In this document: positions 41,941 to 48,959 of the stretch, one piece after another
Layout: each line of letters opens with the position of its first letter
Position numbering within the stretch: position 1 is the stretch's first letter
Assembly: GCF_039537265.1 (NCBI RefSeq)
Contig: NZ_BAABAE010000001.1
Coordinates: forward strand, 492,009-556,008
Length of the DNA stretch: 64,000 nucleotides
From: Terrimesophilobacter bigeumensis
GTDB lineage: Bacteria; Actinomycetota; Actinomycetes; Actinomycetales; Microbacteriaceae
Direction of reading: 5' to 3'
Notes under the pieces: generated by a model
What the model saw: only the letters and a program-made list of their open reading frames with translations
The model's database searches: none
What the model was told of the DNA's origin: nothing
Program-made: the position numbers and the translations under genes

Positions 41941-43353
41941 ATGACGGACAATTCGACGGACTACGATCTGCGGCTCACCGGAGGGCAGGCCGTACTGCCC
42001 GGGCAGGGCCTCACCGCGGTGGACATCTGCGTGCGGGACGGGATCATCGCGGCCATCGTGGCGCACGACGATCCGGCGCCGGCCGCCGAGGTGGTGGACG
42101 TCTCGGGCAAGGTCGTGCTCCCCGGCGGCATCGACCCGCACGTCCACCTCGGCAAGAACATCGCCGCCCCCGAGGAGCCGATCGATGCCTCCGCCGAGTC
42201 GGCGAGCGCCGCCGCTGGGGGTATCACGACGATGCTCGTCTACCTCATCGGTCCGGATGCCTACGACAAATCCTTCGCCACCTCCACCCAGGTCATGGGG
42301 GAGCATTCGCACACCGACTTCGGATTCCACTTCTGTATCGTCACGAAGGAGCAGCTCGAGGCGGTGCCCTCCTACGTCTCCGACCTGGGGGTCTCCAGTT
42401 TCAAGTTCTTCATGAACTTCCGCGGAGATGAGGGCGCTTACCTCGGGGTTCCCGGCATCGACGACTCCTTCATGTTCGACCTGCTCAAGGTCGGCGCGGA
42501 GTCTGGCGCGCTCATCAACGCCCATCCGGAGAACGTCGAGCTCATCTGGCGCCTCCGGGGCGACGTGCCCCGCACTCCGGAGGCGGGCCTCGAGGCGTGG
42601 AACGAGACCCGGCCGCCTTTCGTGGAGGCCGAGGCAGCGCAGAGCGTCGCCTACCTCGCGAAGGTGCTCGGCGCATCCTTCTACGCGGTTCACGTGAGCT
42701 CGCGGGAGGCCCTCGAGGCGCTGGAGCGGATCCGGCGCGACTATCCGAACGTCTTCGTGGAGACCTGTCCGCACTACCTGACCCTCACCTACGACACCCC
42801 CATGGGGTCACGGGCGAAGGTCAACCCGCCGATTCGGACGCAGGACGATCAGGATGCCCTCTGGGACGCCATCCGCGACGGGCTCGTCGACACCATCGGA
42901 TCCGACCACAATTCACGCCACTTCACCGCGAAGGACAAGGACATCTGGAGCGCGTCGGCCGGCTTCCCCGGGGTCGGGACCCTGCTGCCGACGCTCATCA
43001 GCGAAGGGCATCAGCATCGGGGGATTCCGCTCGAACGCATCGTCGACCTCACGTCGACGCGGCCGGCGCAGCTGTTCGGACTCTACCCGCGCAAGGGCGT
43101 CATCTCCGTCGGGTCCGATGCCGACTTCGCGGTCGTCGACCTGAATGCCCAGACGCTTGTGAGCGCATCCACCCAGCACAGCGCAGCGGCGTACTCGGTG
43201 TGGGAGGGCACGACGCTCGACTGCCGGATCACCGACACCATCGTCCGCGGCCGGTTCGCGGTGCGCGACGGCGAGCTCCAGCCCGCCTTCGGGGCCTATC
43301 TCTCCCGCGCGCACTCCGGTGCCGCGGCGCTCGCGGAGGCGGGAATCGAATGA
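41941..43353 (+). CDS. Hydantoinase / dihydropyrimidinase family hydrolase
   Basis: 470 residues, the usual length. The binuclear metal site is complete: H67 and H69 (DPHVHLG), carbamylatable K155 (SSFKFFMNF), H195 (INAHPENVE), H251 (AVHVSSRE) and D322 (GSDHN). It opens cyclic ureides such as hydantoins, dihydropyrimidines or imides to N-carbamoyl amino acids. It follows the transporter genes by 48 bases and precedes an isochorismatase-fold amidase that could remove the carbamoyl group. Allantoinase is an alternative within the superfamily. Confidence 0.87.
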   Translation: MTDNSTDYDLRLTGGQAVLPGQGLTAVDICVRDGIIAAIVAHDDPAPAAEVVDVSGKVVLPGGIDPHVHLGKNIAAPEEPIDASAESASAAAGGITTMLVYLIGPDAYDKSFATSTQVMGEHSHTDFGFHFCIVTKEQLEAVPSYVSDLGVSSFKFFMNFRGDEGAYLGVPGIDDSFMFDLLKVGAESGALINAHPENVELIWRLRGDVPRTPEAGLEAWNETRPPFVEAEAAQSVAYLAKVLGASFYAVHVSSREALEALERIRRDYPNVFVETCPHYLTLTYDTPMGSRAKVNPPIRTQDDQDALWDAIRDGLVDTIGSDHNSRHFTAKDKDIWSASAGFPGVGTLLPTLISEGHQHRGIPLERIVDLTSTRPAQLFGLYPRKGVISVGSDADFAVVDLNAQTLVSASTQHSAAAYSVWEGTTLDCRITDTIVRGRFAVRDGELQPAFGAYLSRAHSGAAALAEAGIE

Positions 43354-43399
43354 CCGTCAGGCTTCAGCGACCATCACCTATCAACATCAGGAGGACAAC

Positions 43400-44110
43400 A
43401 TGGTAGACGCGCAATCGAGCAAGCCCTGGGACGGGCTCGTCACGGACGAGGACGTGCGCCGATACGCAGCTGCCGAATTCGGTGGCCCCGGCGGCATCGG
43501 CAAACGCCCGGCGATGCTCATCATCGACGTGCAGTACCGCACGACGGGCGACACCCGTAAGCCCTTCTTCGAGTCCATCAAGGACTACAAGACGAGCTGC
43601 GGTGAGGCCGCCTGGGATGCGATGGAGAGGATCGAGGACATCCTCGCCCTGTTCCGGGAGAAGGATTGGCCGGTGCTCTACCCTCACGTGGCGCCCAAGT
43701 TGGCTTACGATGCCGGCCGGCTCGGCTCGAAGATGCCCTCCATCATGGAGGTTCCGGAGCGGGGATATCACTTCCCGCCCGGGGTCGCGCCGCGGGAGAA
43801 GGACATCCTGGTACCCAAGAGGCACCCGAGCGGGTTCTTCGGAACGTCGCTCGCGAGCTACCTCGTCGACCTCGAGGTCGACACCCTGATCATCACCGGA
43901 GCGACCACAAGCGGTTGCGTGCGCTCCACGACCATCGATGCCTTCTCCTACAACTATCGCGTGGTCGTTCCCAGCGACGCCGTGTTCGACCGTGCCATCA
44001 CCCCGCACAATGCGAACCTCTTCGACATGGCGATGAAGTACGCGGATGTGCGCCCGACGCACGAGGTCGTCGAGCAGCTGACGGTCTTGCCGGCCCGCGT
44101 CTCCTCCTGA
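43400..44110 (+). CDS. Isochorismatase-fold amidohydrolase, N-carbamoylsarcosine amidase-like
   Basis: 236 residues. The catalytic triad is D43 (LIIDVQ), K140 (VPKRHPSGFFGT) and C173 (ATTSGCVRST), with the cis-peptide before the Cys. The motif around Cys and the N-terminal RRYAAAEFGGPGGIG recall N-carbamoylsarcosine amidase; RutB-type ureidoacrylate amidases share the fold. Likely step: hydrolysis of an N-carbamoyl amino acid from the preceding hydantoinase to amine, CO2 and ammonia. ATG 43400 follows CAGGAGGAC; the longer frame from 43319 is not needed. Confidence 0.85.
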   Translation: MVDAQSSKPWDGLVTDEDVRRYAAAEFGGPGGIGKRPAMLIIDVQYRTTGDTRKPFFESIKDYKTSCGEAAWDAMERIEDILALFREKDWPVLYPHVAPKLAYDAGRLGSKMPSIMEVPERGYHFPPGVAPREKDILVPKRHPSGFFGTSLASYLVDLEVDTLIITGATTSGCVRSTTIDAFSYNYRVVVPSDAVFDRAITPHNANLFDMAMKYADVRPTHEVVEQLTVLPARVSS

Positions 44111-44123
44111 ACGTGGAGCAGTC

Positions 44124-44159
44124 TGCCGTCGACCGGACCTCCCTGCCCGGTCGACGGCA
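44124..44159 (+). terminator. Hairpin after the amidase gene
   Basis: Perfect 13-bp arms TGCCGTCGACCGG (44124-44136) and CCGGTCGACGGCA (44147-44159), 10-base loop, 13 bases after the amidase stop and 21 bases before the next gene. A partial terminator or mRNA-end stabiliser within the operon. Confidence 0.7.
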
Positions 44160-44180
44160 CCTGGCCCCGGAGGTGGTCGG

Positions 44181-44675
44181 ATGAGCAGCGTCCCGTCGAC
44201 CGCGGATCTCGTCGACCGGCACGGCGACGGTGTCGCGTCCTGCGACGTGCAATTCGCCGACTACGGGGGCCGGCGGCAGTTCCATGGCCTCGTCTCCACC
44301 GTGCGCTGCTGGCAGGACAACGCCCTCCTGCGGTCGGTTGTTCGGCGCCCCGGACTGGAGCGGGTGCTCGTCGTGGACGGTGGTGGCTCGCTTCACACCG
44401 CGCTCATGGGCGATGTTCTCGCGGCGACCGCGCTCGAGAACGGCTGGGCCGGCGTCGTCGTCCATGGCGCCGTACGGGATGTCGCGGCGTTGCGGCTGCT
44501 GGACCTCGGGATCAAGGCGGTCGGCTCCAATCCGCGCACGAGCGCCAAGACGGGAGCCGGCGACAGCGAGGTACCGGTGTGGATCGGAGGGGTTGAGATC
44601 CAGCCGGGCATGATGCTCGTGAGCGACGAGGACGGGGTTGTCGTCGGTTCGGGCAGGCTCCTCTCGGCGGGATGA
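44181..44675 (+). CDS. RraA-like protein / putative aldolase
   Basis: 164 residues. VLVVDGGGSLHTALMGDVLA and VVHGAVRDVAALRLLDLGIK include the G77-D78-x20-R99-D100 metal and substrate motif of the RraA / 4-hydroxy-4-methyl-2-oxoglutarate aldolase group. Such proteins either inhibit RNase E or cleave 2-keto-4-hydroxy acids or decarboxylate oxaloacetate. Being at the end of a catabolic operon favours an enzyme role, but RraA is close in sequence. Last gene of the island before infA. Confidence 0.75.
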   Translation: MSSVPSTADLVDRHGDGVASCDVQFADYGGRRQFHGLVSTVRCWQDNALLRSVVRRPGLERVLVVDGGGSLHTALMGDVLAATALENGWAGVVVHGAVRDVAALRLLDLGIKAVGSNPRTSAKTGAGDSEVPVWIGGVEIQPGMMLVSDEDGVVVGSGRLLSAG

Positions 44676-44822
44676 GCGGCTACGTGGCGAAGGGGCGAAA
44701 AATAGCATAAGATTGCTCTTTGGTGTCTTGGGGTGCGTACTTTCGTGCCCGTTTCACCGCAATCAACCCGCACGACCAGCAAACAGCACTGTGCAGACGG
44801 TGCTGGCAAGCGACAGTGAGTT
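44676..44822 (+). promoter_or_regulatory. Gap upstream of infA
   Basis: 147 bases separating the island from the alpha-operon genes. The AT-rich patch AAAAATAGCATAAGATTG contains TAAGAT (44708-44713), a possible -10 box, and TACTTT lies at 44738. No convincing -35 was found. Since map and infA are no longer adjacent, infA must have its own promoter, and this is the only place for it. Confidence 0.4.
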
Positions 44823-45044
44823 ATGGCCAAAAAAGACGGTGTCATCGAGATCGAGGGCGCAGTAGTCGAGGCGCTGCCCAACGCGATGTTTCGCGTCGAG
44901 CTGACCAACGGACACCGCGTTCTCGCCCACATTTCGGGCAAGATGCGCCAGCACTACATCCGAATCCTCCCCGAGGACAAGGTCATCGTAGAGCTCAGCC
45001 CATACGACCTGACCCGCGGCCGCATCGTCTACCGCTACAAGTAG
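44823..45044 (+). CDS. infA: Translation initiation factor IF-1
   Basis: 73 residues, the standard S1-like OB fold: MAKKDGVIEIEGAVVEALPN and HISGKMRQHYIRILPEDKVI. Binds the A site of the 30S subunit during initiation. In related actinobacteria infA directly follows map; here 11.7 kb separates them. Confidence 0.98.
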   Translation: MAKKDGVIEIEGAVVEALPNAMFRVELTNGHRVLAHISGKMRQHYIRILPEDKVIVELSPYDLTRGRIVYRYK

Positions 45045-45109
45045 AGCCTGCTGGAAAGTAACGGCCCGCGGCACCCCGCGGGTACGAGGACAGCGAGAAA
45101 GCAACAATC

Positions 45110-45223
45110 ATGAAGGTCAACCCCAGCGTCAAGAAGATCTGCGACAAGTGCAAGGTGATCCGCCGCAACGGCCGGGTCATGGTCATTTGCGAGAACCCCA
45201 GGCATAAGCAGCGGCAGGGCTAA
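45110..45223 (+). CDS. rpmJ: 50S ribosomal protein L36
   Basis: 37 residues: MKVNPSVKKICDKCKVIRRN then GRVMVICENPRHKQRQG. The zinc ribbon ligands C11, C14, C27 and H32 are all present, so this is the zinc-binding form. Located 65 bases after infA and preceded by CAGCGAGAAAG. Confidence 0.97.
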   Translation: MKVNPSVKKICDKCKVIRRNGRVMVICENPRHKQRQG

Positions 45224-45235
45224 CAAAGTTTCTCT

Positions 45236-45296
45236 GGTCGAGCTTGCCGAGACCACCATCCGGGTAACCGCGACGGGATCTCGACACGCTCGATCC
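45236..45296 (+). repeat. Intergenic repeat of Microbacteriaceae style
   Basis: GGTCGAGCTTGCCGAGACC (45236-45254) and GATCTCGACACGCTCGATCC (45277-45296) are imperfect palindromes of the GGTCTCGAnACGCTCGnnCC type. A related stretch is seen after tuf (18430-18470). The rpmJ-rpsM gap is otherwise non-coding. Confidence 0.5.
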
Positions 45297-45310
45297 GAGA
45301 GGAAAAAAAG

Positions 45311-45372
45311 GCAGTACCGCCAATCGCGCGAGCGAGGACACCCCGGGTTGGAGGCCCGGGAACAGGTACTGC
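45311..45372 (+). promoter_or_regulatory. Hairpin in the rpsM leader
   Basis: Outer arms GCAGTACC (45311-45318) and GGTACTGC (45365-45372) enclose an inner CCCGGG/CCCGGG pair (45342-45360). The structure ends 34 bases before the rpsM start. It may be a regulatory leader or a processing site in the alpha operon. Confidence 0.5.
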
Positions 45373-45406
45373 TGCAGACCTCCACTCATTCACAGGAGAA
45401 GCCACC

Positions 45407-45781
45407 ATGGCTCGTCTAGCAGGCGTCGACATTCCCCGCGACAAGCGGGTGGAAGTCGCCTTGACATACATCTACGGCGTCGGCCGCACGAGGGCGCTCA
45501 AGACCCTCGCCGACACCGGCATCAGCGGGGAGATCCGCGTGAAGGATCTCAGCGATGACCAGCTCATCGCACTCCGCGACTACATCGAAGGCAACTTCAA
45601 GGTGGAGGGCGACCTTCGCCGGGAGGTGGCCGCCGACATCCGTCGCAAGGTCGAGATCGGAAGCTACCAGGGCATCCGGCACCGCAAGGGACTGCCCGTG
45701 CACGGTCAGCGCACCAAGACGAACGCGCGCACCCGCAAGGGCCCGAAGCGCACCGTCGCCGGCAAGAAGAAGGCCCGCTAG
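45407..45781 (+). CDS. rpsM: 30S ribosomal protein S13
   Basis: 124 residues: MARLAGVDIPRDKRVEVALT and the C-terminal RTKTNARTRKGPKRTVAGKK. Contacts P-site tRNA and forms bridge B1. ACAGGAGAAG precedes the ATG. Confidence 0.98.
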   Translation: MARLAGVDIPRDKRVEVALTYIYGVGRTRALKTLADTGISGEIRVKDLSDDQLIALRDYIEGNFKVEGDLRREVAADIRRKVEIGSYQGIRHRKGLPVHGQRTKTNARTRKGPKRTVAGKKKAR

Positions 45782-45817
45782 CGCGGCCCCCCGAAGATTT
45801 CGACAGGAGATACGAAC

Positions 45818-46216
45818 ATGGCAGCACCCAAGTCGGCCGCTCGCAAGCCGCGCCGCAAGGAGAAGAAGAACGTCGCCGTGGGCCAGGCCCACATCAAGTC
45901 GACGTTCAACAACACGATCGTCACCATCACCGACCCGAGCGGCGCAGTGCTCAGCTGGTCCTCGTCCGGCGTCGTCGGATTCAAGGGCTCGCGCAAGTCG
46001 ACGCCCTACGCCGCCCAGATGTCGGCCGAGTCGGCCGCGCGCCAGGCGCAGGAGCACGGCGTCAAGAAGGTCGACGTCTTCGTCAAGGGTCCGGGTTCCG
46101 GGCGCGAGACCGCGATCCGCTCGCTCCAGGCAGCCGGCCTCGAGGTCGGTTCGATCAACGACGTGACCCCGCAGGCGCACAACGGATGCCGTCCGCCCAA
46201 ACGGCGCCGTGTCTAA
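45818..46216 (+). CDS. rpsK: 30S ribosomal protein S11
   Basis: 132 residues: AHIKSTFNNTIVTITDPSG and the C-terminal DVTPQAHNGCRPPKRRRV. Part of the 30S platform. rpoA follows after a 174-base gap with repeat copy C; no rpsD gene is present between them. Confidence 0.98.
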   Translation: MAAPKSAARKPRRKEKKNVAVGQAHIKSTFNNTIVTITDPSGAVLSWSSSGVVGFKGSRKSTPYAAQMSAESAARQAQEHGVKKVDVFVKGPGSGRETAIRSLQAAGLEVGSINDVTPQAHNGCRPPKRRRV

Positions 46217-46259
46217 CCAGAAGTAAGCGTCAGATCCGACGGGCAGAGCCGGTCGGTGC

Positions 46260-46308
46260 TGGCGTCGCCGCGAAGGCCAGAAATGGCCTTCGCTCCAAGC
46301 TCCAGCGC
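46260..46308 (+). repeat. Interspersed palindromic repeat, copy C
   Basis: Third copy of the element at 1089-1138 and 14868-14919. Core arms GCGAAGGCCA and TGGCCTTCGC with loop GAAA are perfect. It occupies the rpsK-rpoA gap, 44 bases after the rpsK stop. Confidence 0.88.
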
Positions 46309-46390
46309 ACAACTCAACAGACCGACAGGCCAGCCACCTCGTCGAGAAACAAGTGTCATATAGCGGACACTTCGCCGAAAGGAATCAACA

Positions 46391-47383
46391 GTGCTCATTG
46401 CACAGCGTCCAACCCTGACCGAGGAGAACATCTCCGAGTTCCGTTCGCGGTTCGTGATCGAGCCGCTCGAACCCGGCTTCGGTTACACCCTCGGCAACTC
46501 GCTTCGCCGTACCCTGCTGTCGTCCATTCCGGGCGCGGCCGTCACGAGCATCCGCATCGACGGCGTGCTGCACGAGTTCAGCACGATCCCCGGTGTGAAG
46601 GAAGACGTCACCGAGATCATCCTGAACATCAAGGGCCTCGTCGTCTCGAGCGAGCACGATGAGCCGATCACCGCGTACCTGCGCAAGCAGGGTGGTGGCC
46701 AGGTGACCGCGGCGGACATCTCCGCACCCGCCGGCGTCGAGATCCACAACCCCGAGCTCGTCATCGCGACACTCAACGACAAGGCGCGTTTCGAGCTCGA
46801 GCTCACGATCGAGCGCGGCCGCGGCTACGTCTCTGCGACGCAGAACCGCAGCGAGTTCAGCGAGGCCGGGCAGATTCCGATCGACTCGATCTACTCGCCC
46901 GTGCTCAAGGTCACCTACCGCGTCGAGGCGACGCGTGCCGGTGAGCGCACCGACTTCGACCGCCTCGTGGTGGATGTCGAGACCAAGAACGCGATCACCC
47001 CGCGTGACGCGATCGCCTCGGCGGGCCGCACGCTCACCGAGCTGTTCGGCCTGGCGCGTGAGCTCAACAGCGCCGCAGAAGGCATCGAGATCGGCCCCGC
47101 GCCGGTCGACGCCGTGCTCTCGAGCGAGCTGAGCATGCCGATCGAGGACCTCGACCTGTCGGTGCGCAGCTACAACTGCCTCAAGCGCGAGGGCATCAAC
47201 TCGGTGAGCGAGCTCGTCGCGCTCTCGGAGACGCAGCTCATGAACATCCGGAACTTCGGGCAGAAGTCGGTCGATGAGGTGAAGGACAAGCTCGTCGAGC
47301 TCGGCCTCTCGCTCAAGGACACGGTCCCCGGATTCGACGGAGCCCACTTCTACAGCGGCTACGACGACGACGAGTCCAACTGA
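46391..47383 (+). CDS. rpoA: RNA polymerase alpha subunit
   Basis: 330 residues. The N-terminal dimerisation domain has EPLEPGFGYTLGNSLRRTLL and PGAAVTSIRIDGVLHEF; the C-terminal domain (LDLSVRSYNCLKREGINSVS, NIRNFGQKSVDEVKDKL) binds UP elements and activators. GTG 46391 follows CGAAAGGAATC. Confidence 0.98.
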   Translation: MLIAQRPTLTEENISEFRSRFVIEPLEPGFGYTLGNSLRRTLLSSIPGAAVTSIRIDGVLHEFSTIPGVKEDVTEIILNIKGLVVSSEHDEPITAYLRKQGGGQVTAADISAPAGVEIHNPELVIATLNDKARFELELTIERGRGYVSATQNRSEFSEAGQIPIDSIYSPVLKVTYRVEATRAGERTDFDRLVVDVETKNAITPRDAIASAGRTLTELFGLARELNSAAEGIEIGPAPVDAVLSSELSMPIEDLDLSVRSYNCLKREGINSVSELVALSETQLMNIRNFGQKSVDEVKDKLVELGLSLKDTVPGFDGAHFYSGYDDDESN

Positions 47384-47422
47384 GTCGGCCCCGACCATTT
47401 TCGATCCTGGAGATAACTGATA

Positions 47423-48076
47423 ATGCCTAAGCCAACCAAGGGCCCGCGTCTCGGCGGCGGACCGGCTCACGAGCGACTGCTGCTCGGGAACCTCGCCGCT
47501 GCGCTGTTCACCCACAAGAGCATCAAGACGACCGAGACGAAGGCCAAGCGCCTGCGTCCCGTCGCCGAGCGGCTCATCACCTTCGCCAAGCGCGGCGACC
47601 TGCACGCGCGCCGTCGCGTGCTCGCCGTGATCGGCGACAAGGGCGTCGTGCACGAGCTGTTCACCGAGATCGCTCCGCTCGTCGCGGAGCGCGAGGGCGG
47701 CTACACCCGCATCACGAAGCTCGGCTTCCGCAAGGGCGACAACGCCCCCATGGTGCAGATCGAGCTCGTGCTCGAGCCCGTCAACGCCAAGCCGAAGGCC
47801 AAGGCCGAGACGAAGAAGCCGAAGGCTGCGCCGGTGGAGGACGCGCCGGCCGACGAGACCGCTCCGGATGCCACCGGGTCCTCGTCGCTCGAGCAGGAGC
47901 CCGTCGAGGCGATAGTCGATGAGGCTCCTGAGGCGGGTTCCGAGAGCAAGGCCGACGCAACGGAGGATGCTCCCGCTGAGGCCGACGTCGTCGAACTCGA
48001 GCGCGCTAAGGAGTCGGAGGTGGCCGACGAGGCCGCAGATGCCGACGCCGAGGTGGCGGACGACGACAGCAAGTAG
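47423..48076 (+). CDS. rplQ: 50S ribosomal protein L17 with long acidic tail
   Basis: 217 residues against about 120-130 usually. The core (MPKPTKGPRLGGGPAHERLL; LFTHKSIKTTETKAKRLRPV) ends near residue 125. The following about 90 residues are Glu/Asp/Ala-rich low-complexity (PVEDAPADETAPDATGS to the end). Last gene of the alpha operon; the hairpin at 48090 follows. Confidence 0.96.
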   Translation: MPKPTKGPRLGGGPAHERLLLGNLAAALFTHKSIKTTETKAKRLRPVAERLITFAKRGDLHARRRVLAVIGDKGVVHELFTEIAPLVAEREGGYTRITKLGFRKGDNAPMVQIELVLEPVNAKPKAKAETKKPKAAPVEDAPADETAPDATGSSSLEQEPVEAIVDEAPEAGSESKADATEDAPAEADVVELERAKESEVADEAADADAEVADDDSK

Positions 48077-48089
48077 ACCCATGACTCAG

Positions 48090-48120
48090 CAAGGCCTCGC
48101 TTCCGAGAAGCGGGGCCTTG
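48090..48120 (+). terminator. Terminator after rplQ
   Basis: 14-bp stem, arms CAAGGCCTCGCTTC (48090-48103) and GAAGCGGGGCCTTG (48107-48120), one mismatch, 3-base loop, starting 14 bases after the stop. Ends the ribosomal protein transcript before the catabolic genes. Confidence 0.85.
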
Positions 48121-48164
48121 CCGCTTAATCGACCGACGCGCCCCGGGGCCGGAACAGGAGAGCA

Positions 48165-48959
48165 ATGAGATTCTCAGGAAAAACAGTGATCGTGACCGGC
48201 TCGGGGAGCGGTATCGGAGCCGTGACCGCTCGAAGGTTCGCGGCCGAGGGCGCCAACGCGGTGATCGCCGACATCGACTTCTCGGCGGCGGAGCGAGTGG
48301 CCGCCTCGATCCCGGGGTCTCTCGCGCTCGAAGTCGACGTGACCTCGCGCAAGTCCCTCGGGGCCATGGTCCGAGCCGTCGACACTCGTTTCGGTGGCAC
48401 TGACGTGCTCATCAACAACGCTGCGACCTGCAGCGACGCATCCTTTCTCCAGATCGCTCCCGAGGAGGTCGAGCGCGATCTCGCGGTAGGCCTCATGGGC
48501 CCGTTCTTCGCAAGCCAGGAGATCGTGCCCGGCATGATCGAACGGGGCGGGGGCGTGATTCTGAACGTGGGCTCGGTGAACGGGCTCTCCTACTTCGGCA
48601 ATGAGGCCTATTCTGCGGCGAAAGCGGGGCTTCTGAGCCTCACGAGGTCGATCGCGATTCAATACGGCCGGAACAACATCCGGTGCAATGCTGTCGCGCC
48701 GGGCACGGTGGCGACAGAGTACTGGGACCACAGGAGGGAGCTCGATCCTCTCGTTTTCGAGAAGGCGGCGCAGTGGTACCCGCTCGGCCGTATCGGCGAG
48801 CCGGCCGACGTCGCCGACGCGCTCCTGTTCCTGGCCTCGGATGCCGCAGCATGGATCACAGGAGTGGTCCTGCCGGTCGATGGCGGCCTGCTGTCCGGCA
48901 ATCTCGCCATGGCCAGGGCCGTCGCTCCGGAGCGGAGCGAGCCGAGCGGCGATGCCTGA
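48165..48959 (+). CDS. Short-chain dehydrogenase/reductase
   Basis: 264 residues. Classical SDR: cofactor motif TGSGSGIG at 11-18, ADID after beta 2, NNAA, catalytic Ser (NVGSVNG), YSAAK and PGTVATEY. Probably an NAD(P)-dependent sugar or polyol dehydrogenase, since a lactonase-family gene follows with an 8-base overlap. Substrate unknown. ATG 48165 follows ACAGGAGAGC. Confidence 0.88.
   Translation: MRFSGKTVIVTGSGSGIGAVTARRFAAEGANAVIADIDFSAAERVAASIPGSLALEVDVTSRKSLGAMVRAVDTRFGGTDVLINNAATCSDASFLQIAPEEVERDLAVGLMGPFFASQEIVPGMIERGGGVILNVGSVNGLSYFGNEAYSAAKAGLLSLTRSIAIQYGRNNIRCNAVAPGTVATEYWDHRRELDPLVFEKAAQWYPLGRIGEPADVADALLFLASDAAAWITGVVLPVDGGLLSGNLAMARAVAPERSEPSGDA

Noticed and set aside
41380..42774. 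464-codon minus-strand frame over the LivF-type and hydantoinase genes
   Set aside because: Crosses two genes on the other strand that have complete catalytic motifs.
33924..44110. Assignment as a true Rut uracil pathway
   Set aside because: RutA, RutD and RutE are missing, and a hydantoinase and amidohydrolase not found in Rut clusters are present.
33103..44675. Island as a conjugative or phage-derived element
   Set aside because: No integrase, relaxase, phage genes, tRNA or flanking direct repeats were seen.
44638..44865. Plus-strand frame bridging the RraA-like gene and infA
   Set aside because: Mostly intergenic DNA in a frame different from infA, no similarity and no start signal.
46385..48082. 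565-codon minus-strand frame over rpoA and rplQ
   Set aside because: Shadow of two well-supported genes, no ribosome site and no recognisable domain.
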